A stretch of DNA of 45,632 nucleotides from Welwitschia mirabilis. Taxonomy: Eukaryota; Gnetophyta; Gnetopsida; Welwitschiales. Position 1 is the first letter of the stretch. Each line of letters starts with the position of its first letter. The translations under genes were made by a program, and so were the position numbers. The stretch lies in NCBI GenBank assembly GCA_051453625.1, contig JBOZIK010000001.1, forward strand, positions 295,525,306 to 295,570,937. The letters run 5' to 3'. Under the pieces are notes generated by a model that had not been told where the DNA came from, made no database searches, and saw nothing but the letters and a program-made list of their open reading frames with translations. Shown here in pieces: positions 33,853-44,653 of the stretch.

Positions 33853-34790
33853 ATGGCATATTCAAAATCATCTTTAAAGGGTAAGTTTTAGTGGTCGTTA
33901 GAGTCTTTCACATCTATTTTTACCACTAACATCATGGCCAATATCAAAGTAACTCTTCAAGATGATCAGTCATGAGAGGTTTGACATGAGGATTTCATAT
34001 CAATCATGTGGATTTATGATTACGAGAAATAGTTTTTGGTACATGCTCATATACCTCTTTAAGATCTAGTTGAAGAAGCTACTTAATAAGATATTAACAA
34101 AAAATTGATAGAGATTATGTAAAAATCTATTACTTAACAACATAAGAAGTTGGTTAATCGAACCAAAATAAGCTACACCGACTTCTTTACTTACTCAAAA
34201 AATGATCTGGAGCTCCTTAATCTTATAATTTGCGTGAACAATTTATGTTATGAGAAAAGAAAGATGAGATAGTTGATTACAGAGATGCAAGACATTAAGG
34301 TAAAGGCAGTGGAGATTGATTCATAAGAACAAGTTTGCATTCATTGTGTCAACTTGATCCACTATTATTTGTAAGAATCCTGTGTTGTTATATTATGTCA
34401 CTATATGAAAGCAAGCAACTAAATAATATGACTTTTGATATGGTTAGTAAGGATCACATTTCCACTGAAGCTCAGTTTAACTTCGTGGGATCTTCTTCTT
34501 CTGATACTGCACGTGAAGTTTCTCATTCTCATGGCCCTCACTGTTAAAATGAATAATCTACTAGCAAATTCCATTTGCAAAAGGAATTGCATCATGATAA
34601 GGTTTTGCAAAAACAACAAAACAAGAAGCTTAATCAGACTCAACAAAATAAGATGCAAGTTTAAAATATTACCACTCCTAAGAAGAACAAATATCAATGT
34701 TCATGATGCAAAAGATAAGGTCATATTACTTACTTTTGTAATATTTATTAAGACAAAATAAAGCCTACACCTAAGGAAAATATGTTTAAT
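33853..34790 (+). pseudogene. gag: Copia gag remnant
   Basis: The first ATG after the leader gives MAYSKSSLKG, with a stop soon after where Trp or Gln would be expected. The next part, VTLQDDQS and a long helical Lys/Glu/Leu-rich stretch, is consistent with a copia gag. The best evidence is a CCHC zinc knuckle at 34699-34739 with spacing C-x2-C-x4-H-x4-C. All four zinc ligands are kept, but two of the inner positions are stops (TGA and TAA). The protease follows at about 34890. Frame is lost several times, so no intact protein is made. Start is tentative. Confidence 0.7.
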
Positions 34791-34879
34791 GAAGAATTTG
34801 GTTCCCTTAATGATATTGAAAATTTTAAATCAAATCTAGTCTTTGACAACTCTGATTTTATTGGTATGAGTGAGTGCAT

Positions 34880-35440
34880 GCCTCATGACAAGATGTGAAT
34901 TCTTAACATAGGTGCAACTCGTCACATGATTTATTGGCATAATTATTTTAATGACTTTTTGGAATCACTAAGCTAATTTTATTTGACAGACAAAACTTTA
35001 GTTCCTATGGAAGGCTATGGTTTGGTTACTCTTGACTTGGCATTACTTTCTTTACAAACTATTTCACATGTTTTATATGTTCTTTCTTTGAGGTCGCATC
35101 TTCTATCGCTTTCCACTCTGATACGAGGAGATCACTTAATTTTTATGACGAAGAAATTAGTGGATATTTATGATGGTAGTCAACTAGTTATGAAAGGCTA
35201 TATGAATGGAAAACTTATTCATCTTTTTTATTGTATTAGAATGTAAGAGAATGCTTGCATAATTTTCCAAGATGATATCTATCTCTCGCTACTGTGGCAT
35301 ACTTAATCAGGACACCCTACTTTTCATATGATGAATGCAATAAGTGAGAATGGGCACCGACCTTTTCTATATATTCCACGAGATTTTCCTCAATGTGAAG
35401 CATGTGTTATGGATAAAGAAACTCAATAGTGATTTGCACC
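34880..35440 (+). pseudogene. pol: Copia protease and GAG_pre-integrase remnant
   Basis: At 34894-34930 the frame reads stop, then ILNIGATRHM; the family motif has Trp at the stop and D-T/S-G-A at the active site, so the catalytic Asp is here Asn. From 34983 TDKTLVPMEGYG, SLQTISHVLYV and RSHLLSLSTLI match the rest of the protease. The pre-integrase zinc-binding segment is seen as LLWHT-stop-SGHP near 35287 and CEACVMDKET near 35396. One or more frameshifts separate the pieces. Confidence 0.75.
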
Positions 35441-35559
35441 AAGTAAGTAATCGAAAGCTTCTACTTATTCATAGGCATCTATATGAACCGATGCCATTTT
35501 CCACTCTCTACAAATTTCATTATTGTATCTCATTTATCATTAACTATTCTTAAATGAGT

Positions 35560-36200
35560 TGGGTATACTTCATCAAATCTAAATCCTAGTCTTTGGATAT
35601 TTTCAAGAAGTTCAAAACTAAAGTGGAAAAAAAAGTAACTACAACATTAAAAGTTTCCACTCAGATAATGGGGGTGAGTACATATCTATTATATTTAAGG
35701 ACTTTCTCGCTTCTAAAGAAATTCAACATTTGAAGACTTGCCTTAAGACACCTCAACAAAATAACATTACTGAGTGATTTAATTACACTATCATGGATAT
35801 TGTGCATTTCATGATGTATCTTAGTGGTTGTAAGCCTATATTTTGGTTGAAGCTGTGAACACCATAGTATATTTTAATAATTGTATTAGTCGACACACTA
35901 AAAAAGAAGTATCTCTAGTTAAGAAGTGGTAGAGGTACAAGCTTATGTTAATCCATTTTCATGTTATTTGTTGCAAGTGTTACATTCATATTCTATGTCA
36001 AAATCATAAGAAATTTGACGCACGTACTAGCATCGACCTTTTTGTGGAATATCCAATTGACTAGAAAGATTATCGAACATATCTCCTAAAGCATCATAAG
36101 ATCATTCATTCTCGTGATGTCGTCTTTTTAGAGACTTTAAATAATGACTCTCATCTTAATTCTTTGAATATTCATTACTAACGTAGTGACCTTATTGGAT
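35560..36200 (+). pseudogene. pol: Copia integrase remnant
   Basis: SWVYFIKSKS near 35560 and FKKFKTKVEK near 35600 lead to SDNGGEY at 35661-35681, which contains the second catalytic Asp, intact here in contrast to the element at 13-24 kb. The third catalytic residue is seen in QQNNITE, stop, FNYTIMDIVHFMMY (about 35754-35820). A C-terminal stretch continues with motifs such as RDVVF near 36115. Frameshifts and stops break the frame. Confidence 0.75.
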
Positions 36201-36499
36201 GCTCAATATCCTATAGTTAAGGAGGGGATGTGGTTACCAGTAATGCTTCAGTGCATTCTACTGGTAAATCTATTTTACAACCTATAAGAATTGAGCAATT
36301 TAGTGTTCTTAGCATACTTAATCATGGTTCTAGTAGTAATTTAGTAGGTTCTTAAACTAAGAAGCTGATACCACCCAGAGATGGCATCAACGTACTTGGT
36401 TATAATCTGCTCTCTAAGATGTTTGTGATGATCAGAAGGGTAAAATTAGAACCATACATGATTCTTATACATTTCATGACGATGATGATGAGATTACTT

Positions 36500-36645
36500 A
36501 AACTTTGATGGTAAACCAACATCTTTAAAAGACATAATTCAATGTAATCAATGGGTCCAAGCTATGAAAGAAGAGTACTATACACTTGTAGAAAATGATA
36601 TATGGAAGTTGGTCCATAAAATTAAGAAACTTATATATCATGAAG
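36500..36645 (+). pseudogene. pol: N-terminus of copia reverse transcriptase, truncated
   Basis: About 36526-36630 reads KDIIQCNQWVQAMKEEYYT and LVENDIWKLVHKIKK, the conserved start of the copia RT domain (the W-x2-A-M-x2-E-E segment). Nothing of the RT palm, the [YF]VDD box or RNase H follows: by 36650 the sequence is already 3' non-coding DNA. The remainder of pol was therefore deleted. Confidence 0.75.
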
Positions 36646-36843
36646 TTTTTACACTAGTATATCATTTGACCATAGAATCAACAACTGATACTTAAACAAA
36701 GATACGTGGTCGAGAGACATTCCAATAATTTCAATCATTTCAATCGAAAATTAAATTGAAATTGAGTTAATTTAAACTCATTTTTTCTTATACATTATGA
36801 GCTTCATTTGATTTTTTAGTATCTATTTAAAATCGCTCTTGAT

Positions 36844-36975
36844 CTTAGTACTATGGGATGTGTAGTACAGTTATGTCCTAGTATTACAAGACATGTAGAA
36901 CATTTTTTGACCTAGCATTATGGGATGTGTAATGCACATAATAAGTCCTATTTGCTATGAGACATGTAGCGGTAA
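36844..36975 (+). repeat. 34-bp tandem repeat, four units, upstream of the 3' LTR
   Basis: Units begin at 36844, 36878, 36912 and 36947 (34, 34, 35 bp). The core is ctagtattatgggatgtgta. It lies in the 3' non-coding region of the second copia element. Confidence 0.75.
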
Positions 36976-37108
36976 ATTAACTACTCTTTTAACAAAGTAG
37001 TTCCCTCACACGACAAATCCTTTAAGGAGGTTTTATTGTAAGTCGTATTCCCAAGGTTTTCCTCTGGGTACTCTGGTTTTTCCTTGGAAAAGAGCATATT
37101 CCAACATT

Positions 37109-37119
37109 AAGGGGGGAAT
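37109..37119 (+). other. Polypurine tract of the second copia element
   Basis: AAGGGGGGAAT, directly before the TGCTAAG start of the 3' LTR. Confidence 0.85.
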
Positions 37120-37309
37120 TGCTAAGATTTATATGCACACTGTGATCCTACCCCTAAGAGGACGTGAAAACCCTAGTGAAACCCTAATGGTGTACTTGCC
37201 TTTAAAAGCAAGCTCTTCTTTTTAATAAGTGATGAAGAATATTTTAAAGGAATAAAATTTTGATTTTGGTAAATCTTGTTCATGTTTCTTACTCATTTGT
37301 TTCCCAACA
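37120..37309 (+). repeat. 3' LTR of the second copia element
   Basis: 190 bp, TGCTAAG...CCCAACA, matching 29524-29714 in length and order. Followed by the target-site copy AGAAG. Confidence 0.88.
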
Positions 37310-37489
37310 AGAAGTAGTTTTGTTCTTAGATTTTTGTTAGTTTTCCCTAAGAAAAGCCCCTTTATATGAAAGAACCTTTATCATGATATTTTTCTTATCA
37401 ATCCCTTACCATTCATATTATTACTTTTACTCAAAGATTAAAAAAATTACATTTATAGTGAATTGAATAACAAAATTAGTTCTAAATGG

Positions 37490-39260
37490 ATTCTTATTAG
37501 TTATCAGAACTGTTGATGTTTTGAGGAATATGAGAAGAATTTAGAATGGAATAAATCCTCTAAAAATAGACAAGTCAATCATAGGGGTAAGCATTTATTA
37601 GAATGGGAGCAAGAACTAGACCTACTTGTTTTAAATGGCTTAAGTAAATTTGTAGAATCTAGTGGCTTTACTTTTATAGGACCTTAAGGCTGCTTCAGCA
37701 TTGATTTTCTAATTTCCACTCTTGATTATGTTAACAACATTAGATGTTTTGAGGCATAAGAAGAATTAATTATATCTTGATACCATTCCTTGTACTTCAT
37801 GATATGAATAAAGGCATAACATATAATATTTTTTGAAGATAACACTTTTTTTAGAATAGTAGAAAAAATAAAGTAAGTGTTTCAAAATAAGTCTTACAAA
37901 ATCTATACTTGTAATAGCTACTCATGTTTCCAAAGGAAAAATGAATAGGATCAATAATGGTTCTATGATGAATACAAGATAGCTATAATTTTACTAAATA
38001 TTTAAAGTCATTAAAGGCAATAAAATCATACAAAAATCTGATTCAGTCTAAAAATAAATAATTTATCAAGCAGTGACAAATTAGTTTACCTTAGATGATT
38101 AGAAAAGATTCAAGAAGTTCTTGACATTTACTCCCCACCTCCTCACCACTGCTTTCCCACTGGAGGACGGAAAAGAAAAAGAAAAAAAAAGATATTCAAA
38201 ACTTCTATCAACTTTCGTTTGAAGACAATGAACAGGTAAAATAGTTTCATAGTGACGATAATACATTATTCATTTCTTTCAATGACACAATGTAAGTTAT
38301 CCAAAGACTTACATGAGGTAGAGGCATTAATGCAAATAACTTTATGAAAAAATGCTTAAATGGGATGAACCATGGGTTTAGGATGTAATCTAGAAGAAAA
38401 TAAATTTAATTGTGCACAATAAGTTAAAAAAGGAATGGTTTATTAAGAAGGTAGTTATGCTCTTTAAAAAAAGGAGTTAAAAATAATCTAAATAATTAAA
38501 AGTTAATTGTTATAAGTAATATTTTTGCTACGCACTTGACTGCTATTCTAGAGCTTATGATTAGAAGAGAGGCCAAAGAAAAGAAGGTACATGCAATGTC
38601 ATAAATAGGCCTTAAATGATACAATTCGACTATAGAAGACCTCATCACTGTAAAACATTTACTTGATAAAGTAAAAGATCCACATAAGAAAACTTTTATT
38701 TACTTTGTACACGTTTCTAAGGCATATGATTATATTAGTAGAAGTAAGTTATCAAGGTGCTTGTGCAATTTAAAAACTCCAATAGCATTACTATTTACAA
38801 TCTAAAAACTTTACAAATAGGTATGCACTCAACTTAAAGATGGTGAAGCAAATGTGCTATTTCATAGTTTTATTAGTGTAGAAGAAGGATGCCCTATTTG
38901 TCCAACTCTACCTAGATTATTTATTGATGAACTTAAAGATAAATGCACAATATGCCTAATAACTCTATAATTACTATTAGAGAAAGTCTTGTCAGACTCT
39001 TACTATATGTTGATGATGTTTTGTTAATTCAAACTCAAAAGTTAGACTGCAAGAAATGTTTGATGCTCTTGATGAATTTTGTTAATTTAGGATTAAAGGT
39101 AAATGCACAAAAATAGAAAGTTATGATGTGTGACATTTGGAAAATAGAAAAGGAAAGAAACATTTTCACATGAATAGCATACGAGTTCCTAGTATAAAGG
39201 CAAACTATTTAATAAGTGCTATCTTAACATTTATTGTGGATAGTTATCAGAGTGAGACTA
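37490..39260 (+). mobile_element. LINE (non-LTR retrotransposon) fragment with endonuclease and RT remnants
   Basis: LINE ORF2 proteins nick the target and prime reverse transcription there. About 37570-37750 reads NRQVNHRGKHLLEWEQELDL, VLNGLSKFVESSGFTFIGP, a stop where Gln is likely, then IDFLIST: the C-terminal part of the APE-type endonuclease (N-x-RG...LNG...FT...ID). The RT follows: VVMLFKKR and VISNIFA near 38452-38530, EDLITVKHLLDK near 38636, FVHVSKAYDYI (38708-38740; family F-x-D-F-S-K-A-Y-D), EEGCPICPTL, LFIDELKDK, then LLLYVDDVLLIQ (39000-39035), the active-site box. LGLKVNAQK follows. Several frameshifts and stops occur. Neither the 5' end nor a poly-A tail was found. Confidence 0.8.
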
Positions 39261-40140
39261 TTTGAGACTTGAAACAGAAAGATGGCTTATGATTCCTTAA
39301 GAAAAATGAACTTATCGATCGAATATTATTGAAGATGAACACCACAATTTTTTGTGGTGTCATGCACTTGTGCAGATGTACAAGTGGCACATTATAATTA
39401 CCAATCTAGTTGATTTGTTTCAAACTATACCAAGAACACTTTGTAACTTCATTGATGATGTTTTAAAGTCTCATAGCATGTATATTTCAACTGTGTAATA
39501 GGTCATTAGGGTTTGTAGACATAATAAAATTTCACTTTTAGTTTCGTAATTATGTCATATAACATATTTAAAGATACTACGTTATCAATATTACATTACC
39601 ATTATGGAAAAGCTCAAACTACTTGACATTGTTAATTGGCCAATAAAAACTGAAAAAAATAAAGTGATAATGAGGTGGGGGATGATACAATTATTAGTAT
39701 TTTAAAAAGTAAAAATAATAAAAGTGATAATATAGCTTTAAAGCTCACTTCATGAGTGAGGAGAAAAGTTAATGTGATACATAGATTTATATATACTTAT
39801 ACACATACACATATACATGTACATATATAAAATAAATGAGTTAATAAGGTGGTATTCCAATTCGTGGCCTGCTTGTCCTTAGTTTAGAAGGTCATGGGTT
39901 CAACCTTTTGGATGCCTGACTTAATACACTATGAGGTTTTCAGTGTTATTAAATCATTCGTTTTAGGTAATCGTGATCACGATATGGACATCAAAAGTTT
40001 AGATTTAACATCCCTCATATCAATAAAGAAGGACAGGAATACTCTTTTTAATTAGGTTTGAGAAAAATATACTCTTATTTTTTTAAATTATTTTTGTTAT
40101 CAAAACGTAATATTGCATAGTATAAGAAAGTTTAAGAAAT
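39261..40140. other. AT-rich DNA, no gene recognised
   Basis: Holds a purine/pyrimidine-alternating stretch rich in (CA/TA) at about 39780-39830, which is microsatellite-like. The segment at 39838-39925 carries gggttcaacc, similar to a Pol III B-box, but no matching A-box. The left part may be the 3' end of the LINE. Confidence 0.5.
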
Positions 40141-40500
40141 TAACGAGGTGGATTATGTGGAAGCACCGTAATGAATGTGGCCATTAGGTAGCGTGGCGTT
40201 TATTCAGTCCCTTCACAGCTAAATTATCCTTCAAATTTTCCAATTCTTCTAATTGGTGATCCAAACGTTTGCGACGGTTAAACTGCTTTTCTATATTCGC
40301 AGTAAAGTCTACGTTCTAGGATCGGTGAGCATGCGGGGCTTCATTTTTCGGTAACATTTGAGCCTTTCGTTTGCTTTTTTAACAGTGATGAATGATCGGT
40401 ATAGTAGTTAGAATTTGAATTTTCGTTTTCATATTCAGGGCACTGCAGATTTTGCAGTCTTAGTTACATTTTGGATGCAGAATTTAGCGAGGTAAGACTA
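40141..40500 (+). promoter_or_regulatory. CpG-retaining patch with a candidate first exon and splice donor
   Basis: About 16 CpG dinucleotides occur in 360 bp, in a window where most stretches of this size have only one to three. This is what an unmethylated promoter/5'-UTR region looks like in a heavily methylated plant genome. An ATG at 40475 is followed by QNLA and then a strong donor site, GCGAG|GTAAGA, at 40491/40492. A plausible reading is a transcription start somewhere in 40200-40300 and a first exon ending at 40491. No TATA box is obvious and no coding homology confirms it. Confidence 0.35.
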
Positions 40501-43070
40501 ACTCTAAGTTGAATTTAGGTATAATTGTTCAATCTTTTCTACAACAAATAAATCTATTTTCGTAATGCCTTTTGTCACGCAGTAAATTTGCTTCGCTGTT
40601 GGTTGTTAATCCATTGTTTCGTTACACCTTGCAATCTTGGAAATGAAGTCTTGTTCTTACAGCAGATGCATAATGTTATCCTGACGGAGCTATTTACTAA
40701 TTTCGAAAAGTTACCTTGTTTATTCTTTAATAGAAATGCACCGTCATAATTTGTCCAAACATAAACGATAATCGGATGGATCTTTAACCTTAGAAAAAGA
40801 TATGCCGTTTGATAAACATAAATGAGAATCAGACATATCCTTATTGAAGAAGACTCTATGAAATGTGAACTAAAAAACTGCAATAATGTGATTCTTCCCC
40901 TTCCGTTATGAAGTTTTTCGGTGATATGCATTTGGCGTGGAAACCTTACAACACATGTGCATTTAGCACACTTTCACCTGCATAGCATTCCAAAGCCAAA
41001 AGGGTTAGACAATCATTGCATTTTGGATGCCATACTGCAGCAAATGCGGCTTTCCACTCTTCCAAATTTTTTCCAAGATAAGTTTACTGTGTTTATCCTT
41101 ACAGTATCGCCTATCTTCCCTTACACGATGGCTTTTGCTACACAGAATTCTGTGTAATAGCTTATGCACCTATGGTTTTTGGGAATGTCGGATGAGAATA
41201 TCGTACGTTTCCATTTGCTGAATGTTGTGATGCAAATTTTTATCTTTAAAAGGTTCACCATGTTTCCTCTTGAGTTTTCTGTGTCTCAAATACAATTTTT
41301 AGATTTCTTAATGTAACAAAAGTGGTCCCAAACTAATGATTGAGTTGCTATGGAGGCTGTTTGAAGGCTATGTGAGTTTTGAGCAGCATAATGGTGCATA
41401 TATACTGATTGACGCTAAAGTTTTTTGGTATGTTGCTTCATTTATTTTTCTTTGTGTTCTGCAATGTTTATGTTCTCAACATAGTTTGTCGGCTAAATAT
41501 AGTGAGTTCTCTTAAGCAATAATTTAAAATGGGCGACATGATTTATACTCAAAATGTCAGGCATAGAGTAAAAAATACATGACAAAATGAACTGTAGGAC
41601 AAGAATAGGCCTTTGCATGATGATTCCCTTCTGACTCATTTATATGTATTACATGCTTTTTAAATTGCTTAATTTTAATTATTTTTAGCTTATATTCTTT
41701 ACAAAATTTTGAAAAATAATAATTCCCTATTTTTTAAAAACATATTCACCAACATTTTCCACTGACATTTTGTGCCAACATCATGATATGTCCTTTCGAC
41801 ATGACTCTTTTAGGCTGTTGACATCAATTCATTGCCTACATTTACATTATTGCTCTTAACTAATTGATTATTTGACCGTTTAGTCCATGTAGTATATAGG
41901 AATAAAAAGATATGGATATAGTTTCTATTATTTGAGGTTGAAACTGTGTTCTATATGTTATTCTTATGAGTTTTTCATCAATTTGTAATTTGTTGCATGA
42001 TTAATTCCATGTTAGTTTACAATGTGATCTCTTAGTTTTCTTTATCCTGACTGATAAAGTTGTTTTGTTAAATTAGCTATTTTGGTAATGGTGCCCATTT
42101 CCGTCCCAAAGGCTTTCGCTTGTCAGTGGAAGTCTCCATCTCATAGTAATAGTCTTCCATCCATAGAAGAGGTACATTAGCACTGCTAGAAAAGCTTGCA
42201 TGATCTTGAGGTTGATTAGGAGCCTAATGGGTTAAGTTGGTGCCGAATTGGTGGATGGTTCATATTGCTCCAATGTTACAAGTGACATGACACCAACTCA
42301 TATTGTCCATTTGTATGGCATACCGGCCTACTTGTACAGGTCATACAACCCCATGGCTGGACGTTACTGTTTTGGGGGACACCATTGCTGGTATATGAAG
42401 ACATCAAAGTTCATTAAGAGGAACAAGTATTTTGTTATCTAATGATCCCTTTCCTTTACAATATCAACCTCACATCTGTAAAATGCTTTCTAACCTACCT
42501 ACACTGGTGCCAGTCACCAATACAACAGTAACTGTATTTCAACTTTCAATTTTAAACCTACATTGTTGCCAGTAACCAATACAACAGTAACTGTTTTTAA
42601 ATATTTAATCATCATGGAATATTTTAGTTGATACTCATATATTCTTCATTCATAAAATTGTAGATTGGAAACATGCAAGCGCTGTGTATTAGGTTTCCAG
42701 TTGTTTAGTATTGCAGCACATTCAAGTTCACGTTCTTACAGCACTGACAGATTGTGTTCTTTTTGCAGTTTATCCTCCTAATATAAACATCCATTTTATC
42801 TGAATTAAAGCTAGGATGCATTCATTGAATAACATATGTTTCCGAGGTCCAAGTACTTATGGATATGAGCGGAAGGCCTTGACAAAAGGGTGCGTTGGTA
42901 TGATGGTAGATCCACTGGTTTCTTATAAGTATCATTTCAAGAGCTGTGCACCTTCCATGATCTCATTAGAAAGGTCAACATGGCAGAACTATGTATGAAT
43001 AGGAATTTTTTTCATTTATGAAACAACACAGGCTGATTGGGTTTAAATGGGCATATTTACAACTTTACAG
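40501..43070. other. Lower-repeat DNA, possible introns of a host transcription unit
   Basis: Less repetitive than the rest of the window, with long T-rich intron-like stretches (for example 41640-41760). Several short open pieces stand between splice-like signals. One is 42088-42171, which reads MVPISVPKAFACQWKSPSHS and then NSLPSIEE before a GAG|GTACAT donor. Another is 42248-42439, starting MVDGSYCSNVTSD. A typical acceptor, TTCTTTTTGCAG, ends near 42768. I recognise no protein family in any frame, and the pieces do not join in one obvious frame. Confidence 0.35.
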
Positions 43071-43319
43071 CAATGTTTTACATCTAATGCAAACATGGAA
43101 GGCTGAATTGGGAAGTTCAAATTCAGAAAAAATATCAAAAGTGAAAAAGGCACAAATACATGTGACACACAGAGAAAGGCTTAATTTCCCTACATACAGA
43201 AACTCGTTGGGAGTTCCTCAGCCAATTGGCCATTATCTATGCCATCCCTCTGCATCAAAATCAGTGCTTAGCATCAACTCATTGGAGGATGTTGAATTCT
43301 TGGGCTGCAATAGATACAG
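43071..43319 (+). CDS. Candidate internal exon of an unidentified gene
   Basis: A 249-bp stretch is open in one frame and is bounded by an acceptor-like TTACAG (ending 43070) and a donor-like ACAG|GTACAT (43319/43320). It would encode about 82 residues, including ELGSSNSEKISKVKKAQIHV, then SLGVPQPIGHYLCHPSASK, then INSLEDVEFLGCNRYR. The composition (Ser, Pro, Lys, Glu balanced, few Phe/Ile runs) is more protein-like than most open stretches in the window. I do not recognise the family. The open frame continues upstream past the acceptor to an ATG at 43018 and downstream to 43377, so it may be a chance ORF or an exon of a transcribed pseudogene. Confidence 0.3.
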
Positions 43320-44612
43320 GTACATAAATTGTTCAAATATTATAAACATAAACAACTGTTTCTTGTTTGACAGATAATTTGACTGAAAACAAGATCTGCT
43401 AGCAGAAGTTCTTAACATGTATATACATTAGAATCAACAGTTATATCTCCTTTGTGATAGATTTCTAGAGATTCACTATGTTTCAGCCTTATCTTGTTAG
43501 TTGTAGCCATCTTATATTTCTTAAAAGACATGCCCACATACTTATACACATGCACACACACTACAAGCATGTACATGTCAATTTTGTGTCCAAAAAAGGT
43601 TATTCAAAGTGATGGTTAAAATAAAAAGCAAATAAGGGGAAACAGTAATAGTGACTATTCTCCAGTACTTAAAACGTACATCTTTGGGATTTAATTACCT
43701 GGGGATTTTTCTTTTATTTTCCTTGTTTGCATTTCTTTTGATTAAAAAAGTATCATTAACTTCTACCTGCATTGCAGACATGCATACATAAATCCAAAGC
43801 AAGTCCATGAAAACAGAAATGGTAGACTGTACTGGAGTATTTAAAAGTTATACCTTTGTCTTTAGTTCCTTGTCAATTTTTTGTTGTTTTTCCTTTTTTT
43901 AACTTCTGATATTTTTATGTTTTACCTACATGTAAATATTCGCACAATCTTAGGCTATGCTTCTTATATTAAAAATACTCCACTACTGGTATCCTGCACA
44001 AATATCAAGTCTCTCTTAGAAAGTCACCGCTCTATAAGAAAACATAAATGTTCTTTCAGTTGTTTCTTTTTGGGAAGACCAATGCTAGATGTATCCAGAG
44101 TACTTTGATTAGCCACACGAATATTGACTTGGACATTACCAAAGCATTAAATCAAAATAACCAGAATCAAATAGGAGACAGAAAATTATCAATGTATCTA
44201 AATAACAATAGTAAATAATCTTGCAAAAATGATAGAGATGTGGATTATATCTAACAATATGTATTGTGTTTACAAAACAAAACTGCAGCATATCTTTCAA
44301 GGATGGTGAACACCTTCAACAAGCAAGATGTGACATTACCAATTGTTAAATGTTTGAGATATTAGATCATGATCGACTGGCACGCTTTCAAAGGGACATT
44401 GTGCTAGAAAACAAGAATCCGTACTGAGGGACGCAGCAAATGACATAGAATTCTACACTTCTAAAACAAGACAATGTAAAACCAACAGAAAGAACATTAT
44501 TCCACAAATGCTAATGAAGAGGATTTTGGATGGCACTCTGACAGCGTGATGGATGTCCAAGACTTAAAAGCAAACATGTAAAACACATAAAGGTAACAGA
44601 TCTTGATACAGA

Positions 44613-44653
<41 letters not shown>

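Larger units (their letters stand above)
29524..37309 (+). mobile_element. Second Ty1/copia retrotransposon, short LTRs, truncated RT
   Basis: Two LTRs of about 190 bp, a perfect TGGTATCAGAGC primer site, gag with a zinc knuckle, protease, pre-integrase and integrase domains, the start of RT, and a G-rich polypurine tract before the 3' LTR. The order protease-integrase-RT is the copia order. The flanks AAAAG (29519-29523) and AGAAG (37310-37314) are a target-site duplication with one G/A difference. The RT palm and RNase H are missing, so this is an internally deleted copy. The leader before gag is unusually long, about 3 kb of known sequence plus gaps. Three gaps fall in it. Confidence 0.88.

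Noticed and set aside
39838-39925. Possible tRNA-derived SINE (GGGTTCAACC B-box-like word)
   Set aside because: No matching A-box at the right distance, no A-rich tail and no target-site duplication seen.
40575-40931. 118-codon minus-strand open frame overlapping the region after the CpG patch
   Set aside because: No recognisable domain, composition like random sequence, and it lies in what would be an intron on the plus strand.
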